From Emiliania huxleyi CCMP1516 (Eukaryota; Haptophyta; Isochrysidales; Noelaerhabdaceae), in assembly GCF_000372725.1 (NCBI RefSeq), contig NW_005200784.1, forward strand, positions 973,357 to 1,037,356: a stretch of 64,000 nucleotides of DNA. The letters run 5' to 3'. A program made the translations under genes and the position numbers. The notes under the pieces were generated by a model that searched no databases, was not told the DNA's origin, and was given only the letters and a program-made list of their open reading frames with translations. Positions 26,980 to 38,030 of this stretch are shown here, piece by piece. Within the stretch, counting starts at the first letter, position 1. Every line of letters begins with the position of its first letter.

Positions 26980-29785
26980 CGTGCAGGAGCAGCAGCGCCG
27001 CGGCGCGCCGCACGTCCGCCTCTCGGTCGAGGAGAGGTCGAAGCATGTCGTTGTCAAGCGCATCAAGAAACACACGGACACCGTCTACGTCGTCGACGAT
27101 CAGAACGGCGGCGCTGCGCGGGGACAGCTGCTCGCAGAGCTTGCGGACGCGCTGCCACCGTCGCCACTTCTCGTCTCCTGCAGGCCGGAGGGTGGGCGGC
27201 TCCAGTGCGAGTGGGCCAACGAGTGGGCGATGGCAGAGGCCGTCGCAGGGTCCGAACACTCATACCTCCCTCTCGCGGCGGGCGAGGCGTGCTCGCGCCG
27301 AGTATATGGGTCGACCCGCGCGGACCGCGCTCTCGACGGACCGTTGACCGCTGCTAGCGCGGGCGTTGACGACAAGTTTGCACGCACGGCAGAGGTGCAG
27401 CTGCCGCTGCGAGAGGATCTGAGCGGCTGCTTCGGCGAGAGCGCTCTGTTGATCGACGGGTGCTGCCTGTTTCATCCGCCGCGGGCGGGCGCATCGCCGA
27501 GGGACGCCCTCGTGTGGAACCACGAGGTGGCCGACGCGGTCGCCTGCTGGCTGGGCCACCGGCCGAGGGCGCGCCTGCTCGTCACGCTGCAGCCGCGCTC
27601 GCTCTTCGAGCCTCTCGTCGACCTCGTCGACTCGAGCGGCGACTCGGGCGCGTTCGAGGCGGCGCTCGCCCGGCTCGACAGCGGCGGCGCCCTCTTCGCG
27701 ACAGCGCTCGACGGGCTCCGCGAGCTCGTCTCTCGCCTCGGCGCGCCCGCGCACTACCTCTGGCTCGCGCCTGGCGCACCACCCAGCACCACCGGCGGAG
27801 GCATCGGCGGCGGCATCGGCGGCGGCGGCGACGGCGGCGGTGGAGCCGGACAGAGCTGGCTCACGGGGGCGGTGGCGAGCGGCGCCGCCAGGGTGGCGGC
27901 CGATTCGTTGCTGCCCCCCGCGGGGTGTGTCGCACTCTGACACCCGTCGACTTGGTTCGCTCCTCAGGCGGACGGACGGCTCGTGGCTTGGCCGATGGCG
28001 TGGCTGGTGCGGCGGCACAAGGTTGCGCTGGATGAGCTGCTGGTGGTGCGGCGGGAGCGGCGCGCGGATGCGAGGGCGACTGTAGCGGCCCTCAGCTGTA
28101 GGGAGGGGTCGCCGTAGGTGAGTCCGGACGGCGACCGGCGGGCGATCGACTGCGGCATCCGGCAGATGCGGCTCGAAAGCTTTGTGCGCGTGGGCGGCGA
28201 CACGCGCGACGTCAGCGGCCCACCTGCCGGCAGCATGCCGTCCTTCCTGCGACCCTTCCGCAGCGGTGGTAGCAGCGCATCGCCTCCGCCGCCGGCGGGC
28301 GAGCGCGAGGAGGCGCACGGCCGCATCCACGGCACAGTCGCCCCTCCGGGCGGCCACTCGCTCCCGCCGTCCTCGCGGGCACCCGCCGCCGCTGGCCCCG
28401 CCGCCGCTGCTCCCGCCACCGCTGGCCCTTTCGCCGCTGCTCCCGCCGCCAGCTCCGCCAATGCGAGGCCGGCCGCCGGTCCGTTTGGCCCTGGCTGCAT
28501 CGAGGTCTACGTCGTCGACGGCGAGGGCGAGGGCAGCTGGTTCACGCTCTTTGACGACAAGGACGAGGACGAGATTGGGGGTGACAACTACGCCGCCAAC
28601 CAGAGGCGGTTCAGGGCGCGGGCGGCGGTGGATGCTGACGAAGCGTGGTTTGACGAGCGGTTCGAGCGGGTCAGCGAGGCCTCGCACGGCTTCGACGGCG
28701 TCGCGCTCACCGCCGCTTGCGGCGGCACGGACGGCGCGCGGTACAAGCTCTCGCTGCAGCTCGCCGCGCCGCCCGACTCGCTGGTGCGGCGCGCCGAGTG
28801 CAGCTGCCCGGACTTCGCCAAGCGGCACCCGAGCGGTGTACTGGACGAGTCGGTCCCGCCCAGCTCCGCCTCCCTCTGCAAGCACCTCCTCACGCTGCTC
28901 ATGCGTGCGAGGGTGGCGTCCGAGACGCCCGTCGAGCCGGATCCAATTCAAGCTCGCGGCACGCGCGGCACGTTTGTGCCTCAAAATGGCGGCGCAGGCT
29001 CCAGCGCGCCCCGGCCCCCCTCCTCTGGGAAGCGGCGGCTACCGGCGCGCTTGGGCACCGCGGCTAAGCCACAAGCCGAGGATGACGCCTCCCTGGAGCG
29101 CGAGCCGCAGGATCCCGCCCCTGACCGGCCCGAGTCTCTCTCGCGCCACTCCTCGGCCGCCGAGCCGGCCAGGCGGAGCGGAGGGCGCGGTGGCGCGCGT
29201 GGCGCAGGGCGCGGCGGCGGTGGCGGCGGTGGCGGGGGAAGGCGCCGCGCCGACCCACCGGCGCCCCGAGCAAAGCAGCCAGACCTCCCGCCGCCGCCCG
29301 AGGGGTTTGTGACGCTTCGCCAGCCGGTGACAGCTGCGCAGCTGGTCGAGCTCGCCAAGCAGACGCTCGAGAGAGCCGGGCAGGCCGGGGCTGCGGGACG
29401 GGCAGACAGGGTGCGATCGGATGCACTTGGCGCGAGCGCCCCGGGCCGGACGGGCGGCGGCGCCCCGTCAGCTGCGCCGGGCGGTCGCCGGGAGGCGGAG
29501 CCGTCACGAGAAGAAGGCAAGCAGGAGGCTTCGGAGGATGTGAATGTGAGCCCGACCCCGGTGGAGGACAAGGGCACGGGCCTTCCCGGCGCTTATCTGA
29601 GTCAACTCTACCCCGCATGGGAGCCCCCCAAGACTACCTCGGCCGCACCACTGGCCGCACCGGAGCTGGCACCGCCACCGCCACCGCCACCGCCGCCGGC
29701 ACCGGCGCCGGCACCGGCGGCTCCGTCCTCATACTCAAGGGGCTGGAAGAGCAGCGCCGTGGCCAGTCTCTTTGACGATGATTGA
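26903..29785 (+). CDS. P-loop NTPase-like protein joined to a SWIM zinc finger
   Basis: The N-terminal part (26903-about 27923) has a Walker A motif, VVSGPPAAGKS, at residues 14-24 and a Walker-B-like VYVVDD. It resembles P-loop kinases but I cannot name a family. A Gly-rich linker follows. A middle exon (about 27969-28085) reads LVAWPMAWLVRRHKVALDEL. The last exon (28118-29785) holds IDCGIRQMRLESF and a SWIM zinc finger (ECSCPDFAKRH ... SLCKHLLTLL, C-x-C-xn-C-x-H). After that come RG-rich and Pro-rich stretches and an SLFDDD end. SWIM fingers bind DNA, RNA or protein. The joins were chosen by phase: a GC donor GCGGGG at about 27924, and a second short intron before GTGAGTCCG at 28118. If these are wrong, two genes lie here. 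Confidence 0.55.
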
Positions 29786-30142
29786 CGAGATGCGGCCGCG
29801 TCAGCTTCTGACGTCAGCATGTGCGTTGCGCGTTTTCTCCATGAACTTCTCGCACAAGCGCGTGGCGTGCCTCCCATGATTCTCTCGACCGCATGTTGTG
29901 ACTTGTGTCGCTTCACGCGTTGTGCCGGTGTCGATGTCTCCACCTATATACGTGACTACCGAGCTCGCTCGCTGAGTCAGCTGTGGCTTCTGTCGTGTTT
30001 CGCTGAGAGTCTGTCGCTCTTGCCTCGCTTGTGCCGCGTCGTCACATTCTCTACGTAGACGAGAGCCGTGTAGTAAAGCCGTACTAGAAGCAAGGACGAA
30101 GGAGTGCGCGCAGACGGCAGAGAGCAGATGTATGTGTGCGGA

Positions 30143-30241
<99 letters not shown>

Positions 30242-30439
30242 AGCGAAGGACACGAGCAACCTACGAACATGGGCGCGAGAAACAACACACAGCGAGAGGC
30301 ACACATATATGTTCGTCGCAAGTACACAATCCCTCCACGCCTAGGGCCTGGCCAGAGCCCAATCACCCTTTCCATGGCAAAGGTAAGTATCTCCTGCACA
30401 GTAAGCCAGCAGGATCAGCAATATACAACGTCCAGACCT
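29786..30439. other. Intergenic with CA microsatellite
   Basis: A CA dinucleotide run at 30142-30239 dominates the middle. The rest separates convergent genes. No other feature was seen. Confidence 0.7.
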
Positions 30440-30895
30440 TCAAACGGCCTCCTCCGCGGGCGCCTCGACCTTCTTCGTGCATTGCGGAAAGCACTTTGGC
30501 ATCGAGCACTTTGGCATCGAGCACTTTGGCATCGAGCACTTTGGCATCGAGCAGGACGGCGGCTTGCAGCAGGGCGGCTTCTCCTTCACCTCAGCCTCAC
30601 CCTCCTTGTCTTCGATGTCAACCTCGTCCTCCTCCTCCGCTGGCGTATCTTTTCGTGGTGAGACCATTGCCTTTATCTTGGTGAGAAAGCCCGCCGGCTC
30701 CTCTGCGGCGGGCTCGACCTCAGACTCTGGCTCTTCCGATTCGTCCACCTGCTCCAACACCGTCCCAGCACTCGGCGTGCTCAGCACATAACCCTTGGTA
30801 GGGAGATTGGGCACCGCCACGTCCCCATCGGTAGTAAGCGCGTCAGGCGCAGTCGCCGGTTCGGCTGTCGCCATCTTTCCGCTCGAACAGCCCAT
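30440..30895 (-). CDS. Small acylated-looking protein with CSMPK repeats
   Basis: I do not recognise a family. This intronless 151-residue protein begins MGCSSGK, a classical dual N-myristoylation/palmitoylation context (Gly2, Cys3). The middle is acidic (EDEVDIEDKEGEAEVKEK). The C-terminus is cysteine-rich: CCKPPS, then four CSMPK units (the last CFPQC-like), then KKVEAPAEEAV. The five-residue units come from a perfect 15-base tandem (30490-30555), so copy number may vary between strains. Cysteines spaced every five residues could bind metal or be lipidated; both are inference. The genes on either side are unrelated. Confidence 0.7.
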   Translation of the reverse strand: MGCSSGKMATAEPATAPDALTTDGDVAVPNLPTKGYVLSTPSAGTVLEQVDESEEPESEVEPAAEEPAGFLTKIKAMVSPRKDTPAEEEDEVDIEDKEGEAEVKEKPPCCKPPSCSMPKCSMPKCSMPKCSMPKCFPQCTKKVEAPAEEAV

Positions 30896-31168
30896 AAGTT
30901 ACCTGTGACGTGTGAGGAGACAACGGCGTGCGTGTGACGGCACGGCGGGGAGTGGTGGGCAGGAGGGCGGACAGCACGCGACCGGCAAACAAGGGGGTGC
31001 AGAATCACACGAGGCAGCCGAATCCGGCACACACCACGAGAACTCGACGCGGAAGTTTGTTGGTGCCCGCCGAAGGTTTTTAGCGGAGATTTCTTTCTTT
31101 TAAAGGACTTTTCTTTCTCCTTTTTTCAAAAACAATTGATGGATTCTTCACAACTATATATCTCACAG
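30896..31168. other. Flank between the MGC gene and the kinesin 3' end
   Basis: GC-rich up to about 31060, then AT-rich with TTTCTTT runs to 31168. This is probably the promoter of the MGC gene (minus strand) plus the kinesin 3' untranslated region. No gene was seen. Confidence 0.45.
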
Positions 31169-33758
31169 CTATATCTCCTGAAATTCCACACGGGTCCCCG
31201 AAGGCGGGTACCCCCGTGTAGTCGAAGCGCGATGGCTGTGAGATTTCACGAGCTTCTGGTTCCGCGTGGTGGAGCCCAGGAGGAGGGCTTTCATACACAC
31301 GAACCAGTTGCGGCGCCCCTTGTCCGGCGTGTTGGCCATCACCTGGCTGCTTCTCTGGCTGACGAGGTGCAGCTTTGCCTGCGCGAGGGCCTGCAGCTGG
31401 TCGCGCAGCGCCTCCGCCTCCGCCTGTTGACAGCCACTGGTGTGAATACCACCCTTGGCAGCTGGCTGCGCAGCGCCTCTGCTCCGCCTCCGCCGCCTCC
31501 GCCCGGCCGGCGAGCGGCTCGAGCTTGCGCAGCCGAGCGTGCTGCTCGGCCAGCTGGGCGCGCAAGCCGGCGATGGCGCCCTCCGAACTGTCCTCGCCTA
31601 GAGCGTCGGCAAGCCTCGCCTCAGCCGGGAGGGGCGCCGACTCGTCTGCTGAACACCGCGTCGCGTCGTGTCTCACCGCTCTCGAGCTCCCGAAGCCGCG
31701 CCGACTCCGCCTCGAAAACGATGCGGCGAAGGGCGTCGATTCCGTCGCGAGCGGAGCGCTGCCCTGACGGGGTCCGCACGAGCGCAACGCCGTGCAGCAC
31801 CTTCTTGCAGGCAGTCGGGTGAGCAGGGGAGTAGTGCAGCTGGAGTAGTGCGGTGTCGGGGAGTCGAAATGTGTCCGCACCTGCACGCACTCGAGCATGT
31901 CGTGTAGCTCCTCCGCCTGTTCACAGCTCCAGATCAAACGCCTCTCCATCCCTCGAGGCAAGCCGTGCAGCCACTCCGCCTCCGCGTCTCTCCGCGTGAG
32001 CGCCTCCTACAACCGAAATACGCCCGGGATGCACCCGAGATGCAGCCGAGGTGCAGTGCCCGCGCCGCTTGAGCGACTCCTCCAACTCCGCGAGGCTCCG
32101 CTGGCTCTCGGTCAGCTCCTCCTGTAGCGCCTCGGCCTGCCCCTTGGCCGCCTCGAGCTCGCGGCTAACCGCCTCCGAGGGCCCTGGGGGCGCCTCCCGC
32201 CACGCCTCTCCCTTCGTGTCTGCGGCCCCCGGCTCGCCGCTCCCTTGGTCACCCGCGAGCTGCAGCTTTGCCTGCGCGAGGGCCCGCAGCTGGCCGCTGC
32301 GCGCGAGCGCCAGCTCCGCGCGGGCGGCGCGCAGCTCCACCCTCAGCTTGTCGTTCTGCGCCTGTCCACAGCGAGACGCGTGAAGACGCTGTCCGCAGCT
32401 CCCACGCGCAGCTCGCCCTGCAGCGCCTGGATCTGCTCGGGCGAAAGCAGCGTGTTGACGACGGCGGCGTTCTTGATCGCCTTTGCGCGGACGGCGAACT
32501 GGAGCGTCGACTTGGTCTCCGCGGCGTTCTGCTGGGCGGGCGAGCACGCGACGAGAAGAAGCGTCTTGGAGTTGCCTGATTCACAACAGGAGGTGTGACC
32601 CGACGCGGCTCACGAGCCTCTCGGAGGAATCTCGGAGCCTATCTCGGCTCATCTCGTGCCTCCGAGCGACTCTTGCAGGACGCGGGTCAGCTTCGAGTTG
32701 CGGTACGGCACGTGCGCCTGGTGAGTATTGCTCTTCACGGGTGAACGAACCATAGCGTCGAGTTGCGGCACCGGCAACGTGCGCCTTCCCGTCGGCGAGG
32801 GCGGAGATGACGTGGCTGAGCGCAGAGAGCGACCCGTTGATCTTCTTCGCCTCGTCGAGCGTCACTCCGCTCGCACCTGCTCACAGCCGGACCCGCCGTC
32901 CACAGTCGCCGTTCACAGAACGCCCTGAGTGTGCCTCCGGCCGCGCCCGTCTTTGAGATCTTCTCGGAGCCGGCCAGGTCGGCGATGTTCAGCTTCGAGA
33001 CGCGCACCGACCCATCGGATGACGTTTGCTGCAGCGTGAGCGTCAGTAGCGCGTGCGAGCGAGAGGACTGGCTGTTCATCAGAGTCGCGCTGACCATCCG
33101 ATGCGCGTTGCCTATTCGCCACGCTGTTCGTCAACAGACGCCTTCGTCAGCATCGCGCCAGCCGCCCACCCAGCGGCGTGCCGCACTGCAGCACCTCGAG
33201 CACGTCCGCCTCGCTCGCCACCTTCATATGGCGCAGCCCCTCGACGTACACGCCCGCCTTGGCCGTCTCGCGGATCGCCCGCCCACCCGCCGCCCCGCCC
33301 GCCAGCAGGCTCTGGCGGTCGGTCGGTCGGTCAGTCTCGAGCAGGTCTCGCACCACCTCCTTGTAGATCTCGAGGTAGGAGCAGGTGAGGTCGAACTCGG
33401 CGCCGCTCAGCGACTCGAAGAGGTGCTGAACCGCTCGTGGAAGCACGCCCGGGTCGGCCGCCGTCCCCATCACGCTGTGCGTCTTGCCGGAGCCGGTCTG
33501 GCCGTAGGCGAGGATGGTGCCGTTGTAGCCCTGAAGCACGGCGTCGACGATGCCGGAGACGTGCCCGTACGTCTCAGCCTGCGTCGCCCACATTGGCAGC
33601 ACCGCGTCGAAGGTGTGGCTCGCGCCGCCATCCTCGGCAAGCGAGACGGTGCGGCCATCGTCGGCGAAGCGGAAGGCTGGCGCGGACTGCTGCGACGCGG
33701 CCTCGCGCGCGCTCGGCGGCCGGAAGCGGGCGACGACCTTGATGGCCTCGCCAGCCAT
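31169..33758 (-). CDS. N-terminal-motor kinesin (kinesin-1-like)
   Basis: A microtubule motor. The motor core is complete: KVVARFRPP, P-loop GQTGSGKT (residues 86-93), switch I NSQSSRSHALL, switch II NIADLAGSE, NGSLSALSHVI, HVPYRNSKLTRVLQESLGG and FAVRAKAIKNAAVVN. A coiled-coil tail follows (KLRVELRAARAELA, ELEESLKR, LRAQLAEQHARLRKLE) and a basic end TRVEFQEI. Motor exons: 33758-33182, 33111-32935, 32864-32785, 32717-32660, 32575-32388; all four introns (67-84 bases) start with GC. Exon 6 starts at 32361 after a 26-base GT-AG intron. The tail has further small introns, one of 28 bases (31676-31649). The third intron begins with a ~30-base near copy of the exon after it. The start at 33758 gives the usual short N-terminus. 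Tail exon limits are approximate. Confidence 0.82.
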
Positions 33759-34328
33759 TTGGCGCCGCCGCGAGCTGTGCTTCTTCAAGCCTCCTCTCGC
33801 GCCGCCGCCGCGTCGGCGCGCAGGCCTCGCCGCTCCGCCTCGAGCGAGTTGACCTGGCCCTTCAAGCTGTGAAGCTGTGTTCAAAGCCCCGTGGGGGACG
33901 GACGATTCTTATTTCTTTTTCAGGGAGAGGTGAGAGACACATGGACCCGCCATGAAAACGGTATGGTGGGTGGACTAACTGTTTCTGTTAGGCCCAAAGT
34001 TAACGTTTGACAGCTCTGTATATTCTGTACGTGTTGGGTGTACCGACACCCACTGTTGACTGTATAGCAAGTATAGGCCGCTAAAGGCCCCACGCGCGCA
34101 GCGTGCGAGAGCGGAGCTGGAAGCGAGTCTCTCTCATACGTACGTTATGCGGAGGTTGTGAAGCTCTGAGATGCCATTTCACACTCTCATGCCCCCGCGC
34201 CCCGCCCCACACCCACCCCTCGCCCCACGAGCCTGACCGGCCACCGCAACCCTGGCGACGCGGCCTCGCCCGGAGGATACAGACAAACATGTCTCCGCTC
34301 ATAACTCCCCGCTGGTCCCGGGTCAGCC
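33759..34328. other. Intergenic between kinesin and HisHF
   Basis: The kinesin frame is open upstream to 33884 without conserved content. The rest holds the kinesin promoter and the HisHF 3' flank, with no other gene seen. Confidence 0.45.
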
Positions 34329-36995
34329 TCACTCGCTCTCGGGGGGCGGCGCAAACTCCTGGCTCGGCGTGGCCGCGGCGCGCACCGCGAACCCCGCGGT
34401 GGCGCAGCACTCCTTGACAGCGCTGATCGCGACCGTCCGGCGGTGAAAGATGGACGCGGCGAGCGCCGCCTCGACCTGCGTGCTGCGGAAGACCTCGCTG
34501 AAGTGCTCGGGCGCGCCGGCGCCCGACGAGGCAATCACCGGGATCGAGACGGCCGCCTTGAGCATCGCCATGAGCGGCAGGTCGAAGCCGGCGTGCTGCC
34601 CTGCGAGCGGTGCGCGGCGCGGTGGGCGAGGCCGTGGCAAAGGGCGGGTGGACAGGGGGGAGGGAGGGGGGGAGGGCGGGGAGGGGGAGGAGGGGCGGGG
34701 AGACGCCGTCGCAGTCGATGCAGTTGACGAGCAGCTCGCCGGCCCCGAGCGCCTCCACCGCGCGCGCCACCTGCACGACGTCGAGCCCCGACCCCTTGCG
34801 GCCGCCCTGCAGCGTGCACTCGTACCAGCAGAGCGACTCGCCGGCGGGACCGCGTCCGCCGCGGCCGAGCGGACCCGCGTGGTCGGCGAGCGCGTGCCCC
34901 TCTGCGGCGGCGGCGTCCGCCACCCACACGCGGCGCGGGTCGATCGAGACGACGCACGCCTGCGCGCCGTACTTTGCGGAGATGGCCTCGATCGAGGTCG
35001 AGCCGTCGCACGTGCCTCCGCGCTCGAGGTACGCGCGGGCAGCCTCCGCCGCGTCGGAGCCGAGAGAGACCTTGTCCGCGCCGGCGCGGAAGTAGGCGTC
35101 GGCGACCTGCAGCGCGGACGAGCGTGAGCGACACTTCCTAGACGCTTCCTAGCCGCTTCCTAGACGCTTCCTAGCCGCTTCCTAGACGCTTCCTAGACGC
35201 TTCCTAGACGCTTCCTAGACGCTTCCTAGACCTGCAGCGCGGACGAGCGTGTTCCCTGCGCGTCGACGAGGTCCTTGATGCCGCCTGCGGGGAGACGCGG
35301 GGGAGGGGGGAGGTGTGTGCGTGTGTGTGCGTCTGCGTGCTTGCGTGTGCGAGGCGGTGTGCCTCCGACACAGAGCGGGACGAAGCAGGTGCGAGACGCC
35401 TCGGCGAGCACCTGGAGCAGGGAGGGAGGGGAGGGGGGAGGGGGTGGGGGTGAGGGAGCGGGGCGGGGGGAGGGGAGGGAGGGTGGTACTGGCCCGGCGG
35501 GGGGGGAGAGGGGCGCACTTTGAGCATCGGCAGGTCCGTCAGCGGGCACTACTACTACTACTACTAATAATAATACTCACTTTGAGCATCGGCAGGTCCG
35601 TCAGCGGGCACTCGCGGAAGCCCGTGATGTTGAGGAAAGTGACCTCGTCTGCCCCCTCCTCGTAGTACCTGCTCACGGCTAGACGTGTGAAGAAGGCTGA
35701 GGGAGGCGGCCTCGCCCCCTCCTCGCGGCGCCTCCGCGCCAGCGCCACCGGCTTGCCCAGGTTGCGCACCTCGCCGCCGCCCTGTCGGGGAGTGCCGAGG
35801 GTGTCGAGGAGGAGACGACGAGGGGCCGAGGGGCTCGTGAGGGTGGAATGTCCTCCCCCCCCCCCCCCCCCTCGCCACGGCGGCTACCCGCGGATCTACG
35901 GCTCCGCGGGCCTTCTCGCGGCAGTCGTACTGGTCGCCCTTGGTCACCACGAGGTCGCCCGCGTCGTTGGCGCGCACGTCGAGGCAGGCGACGATGCGGC
36001 GGCAAGGGCCCGCGGACAGCTTGCCCGCGCCGAGCCGCGGCCGCGTGCTACCGCCTCCGGCGGCGGCGGCGGCGACCGCGCGCGGCGGCGGCTCTGCGGT
36101 CGACGAGGCGAGGAAGGCTCCGAGCAGCGCGAGCCCGACGGCGCCAGACTTCTCGGGGTGGAACTGGACCGCGGCGACCTTGCCGTTGGCGACGCCCTGC
36201 GGCGGAGGGGCGGTCGGGGTCGTCCCCTCGGTGCCGCCACCGGACGGTTGGCTCAGCGCGAGACGCCGCGCCGGTGGGTGGGTGTGGTGCGCAGCGTGTG
36301 GTGAGAGGCGTGTGGTGGGAGGCGTGTGGTGTGTGGTGCAGCGCGGCGCACCGAGACGAACCGATCGCCGTACTCGGTCTCGCAGAGCACCCACGGCGCG
36401 ACGGCCTCGGAGCGCGGCACGCGGAAGGAGTGGACAAAGTAGAGCGCGTCTCCCTCCGCCAGCGAGCCGAGCAGCGGCGACGGCTGCGCCGCCGCCACAC
36501 CGTTCCACCCGATCTGCGGGACGCACAGACCGTGCGACGCGACGTCAAACCGACCGACGGCGCCTGTGGGCGGCGCGACCGCGTCGGTGAGTGCGGACCG
36601 GTGGCACCACGGCGCGCGGAGGTCTCGGGCCGCTCCAGGCCTCGCGTCATGCGGGGCGGGCGGGCGGGCGGGCGGCGCTGACCAGGCACGACGCCAAGTC
36701 CAGCGACGCCAGGGCTCTCCTCTGACGACTCGAACAGCGTCTGCATGCCAAGGCAGATGCCGAGGAAGGGCCGGCCGGCGCGGATGTACGCGCGCAGCGG
36801 CTCCACCAGCTGTTTTCGCTCGAGCATCGCCATGCAAGAGCCAAACGCGCCCACTCCCGGGAAGAAGAGAATCGCGGCCGACGCGACGGCCTCTGGCTTG
36901 TCCGTCTGCTCGACATCGCAGCCGAGAGCGACGAGCGCGTTGTAGAGCGACTTCACGTTGCCGGCGCCGTAGTCGAGCAGGGTGACGCGCGTCAT
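34329..36995 (-). CDS. HIS7: Imidazole glycerol phosphate synthase, HisH-HisF fusion
   Basis: Makes imidazole glycerol phosphate and AICAR from PRFAR and glutamine-derived ammonia in histidine biosynthesis; probably plastid-located, though I see no clear presequence. The N-terminal glutaminase has [13 protein letters not shown], the nucleophile Cys in [12 protein letters not shown], and the His-Glu pair in VQFHPEKSG. The C-terminal cyclase barrel has [52 protein letters not shown] and PVIASSGAG. Exons: 36995-36683, 36563-36352, 36196-35912, 35781-35732, 35668-35581, 35411-35363, 35284-35232, 35106-34707, 34600-34329. These sum to 573 residues in perfect phase, normal for the plant/fungal fusion. 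Introns 3, 4, 6 and 8 have GC donors; 1, 2, 5 and 7 have GT. Several junctions carry duplicated exon sequence. Confidence 0.93.
35131..35231. repeat. 11-bp minisatellite inside HisHF intron 7
   Basis: About nine units of CTTCCTAGACG or CTTCCTAGCCG fill most of this 125-base intron. The exon word CTGCAGCGCGGACGAGCGTG stands at both ends of the intron (35107-35126 and 35232-35251). Confidence 0.9.
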
Positions 36996-37035
36996 GGAGT
37001 TGCGGTCGGCCGGGCCCGACCTCGGCGTAACCTTC

Positions 37036-37048
37036 AAAGAAAAGAATT
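37036..37048 (-). promoter_or_regulatory. AATTCTTTTC word upstream of HisHF
   Basis: GTGAATTCTTTTCTTT on the coding strand lies about 45 bases upstream of the HisHF ATG. The same word type lies 25-75 bases upstream of five other starts in this GC-rich window. A core-promoter role is inference. Confidence 0.4.
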
Positions 37049-37189
37049 CACTGAGGCCGCCGCCTCTGTCAGTGTGCCGCCCCGATAATAGTGAGAGACT
37101 GCCAGTGAGAAGCCGGAGGAAGGTCGCTAGTCGAGAGAGATCGCCAGTGGAATAGGGAGTCCACTGTGCTGCGAGCCCGTCGCTGTCCC

Positions 37190-37400
37190 TTGTCAGGAGC
37201 AGGAGGACTAGGAGAGCGCAACCAGTAGGAGGCCCGCGCCTGCCCCCGTGCCGCCGGGTGCAACTTTGTCCTATACGAGAGGGGAATCCCGGGACCCTGT
37301 CGTGTGGGTAAACCCTGCCCAGCCCCCCTCTCCGTGTCGCGATGCGCTCCCCACTCCCGTGGCCCCTGTCCCTGTACCCTGATCGTCCTTCCAAGATCAT
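37190..37400 (-). repeat. Dispersed repeat R2, copy 2
   Basis: Reverse-complement copy of 7370-7575. It lies about 200 bases upstream of the HisHF start. The two copies are similar along their whole length. Confidence 0.8.
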
Positions 37401-37858
37401 GTTGTTTGGTGTGTCTGTTTTATTTATTTATTTAAGGTCCCCCGGGCCACTTTCGGGGGGCAAACCCTGCCCGGCCCCTAGGACCCCGGGTAAGGCCCAG
37501 GTGTGGCCTAGGGCATCAGAAGGGACCCAGAGGAGTCCAGTCTGAGCCATAGAGCCCATGTCTTCGCCCCCGAAGGTCGCGTTCAAATGCCCGGAACGGA
37601 CGTCACAGTGGTGTCCGGCCGGCGCGATCACCGAGCTGTGACGCTCAGGGAAGCCCGATGAGGTGCTGGTTTCTTTGCCCAGGGCTGGCCTTCCCCCCAG
37701 GCTGGATCAGCTGAGCAAGGTTTGGGGAGAATCCTATAGAAGGATCTTCAGATATTTTGACGGATGACCGAAAATGGGCAAAAACGGGGTGATTTTCTTA
37801 AAACATGTGTGGTGGCGGCGTGCCGTCCTCCCATCCCTCCCTTGCGCCTTGGGTGGCA
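37401..37858. other. Intergenic
   Basis: Begins with a TTTA run (37418-37434) and ends with the dispersed word GTGGTGGCGGCGTGCCGTCC (37809-37828) leading into repeat R3. No gene was seen. Confidence 0.4.
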
Positions 37859-38030
37859 CTTGGAGCACTTGGAGTGCAGTTATTTGCCGCACGCCCAGGA
37901 CCGGGGAGCTCAGAAGCGCACCCAGTTGGCCGGACGATTGGGAGATCGGGTTACGGGCTAGAGAGCCCTAGCCCTGGGGGGTGCGCGGTCGCAGGGCCAT
38001 AACACGGGTCTCCGAGGGTTGGCTCCGTGT
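37859..38030 (+). repeat. Dispersed repeat R3, copy 2
   Basis: Matches 22505-22690 over its whole length with scattered differences and one shorter internal segment. Confidence 0.85.

Noticed and set aside
30104-30661. Frames made of THTHTH or CVCVCV
   Set aside because: Translation of the CA microsatellite.
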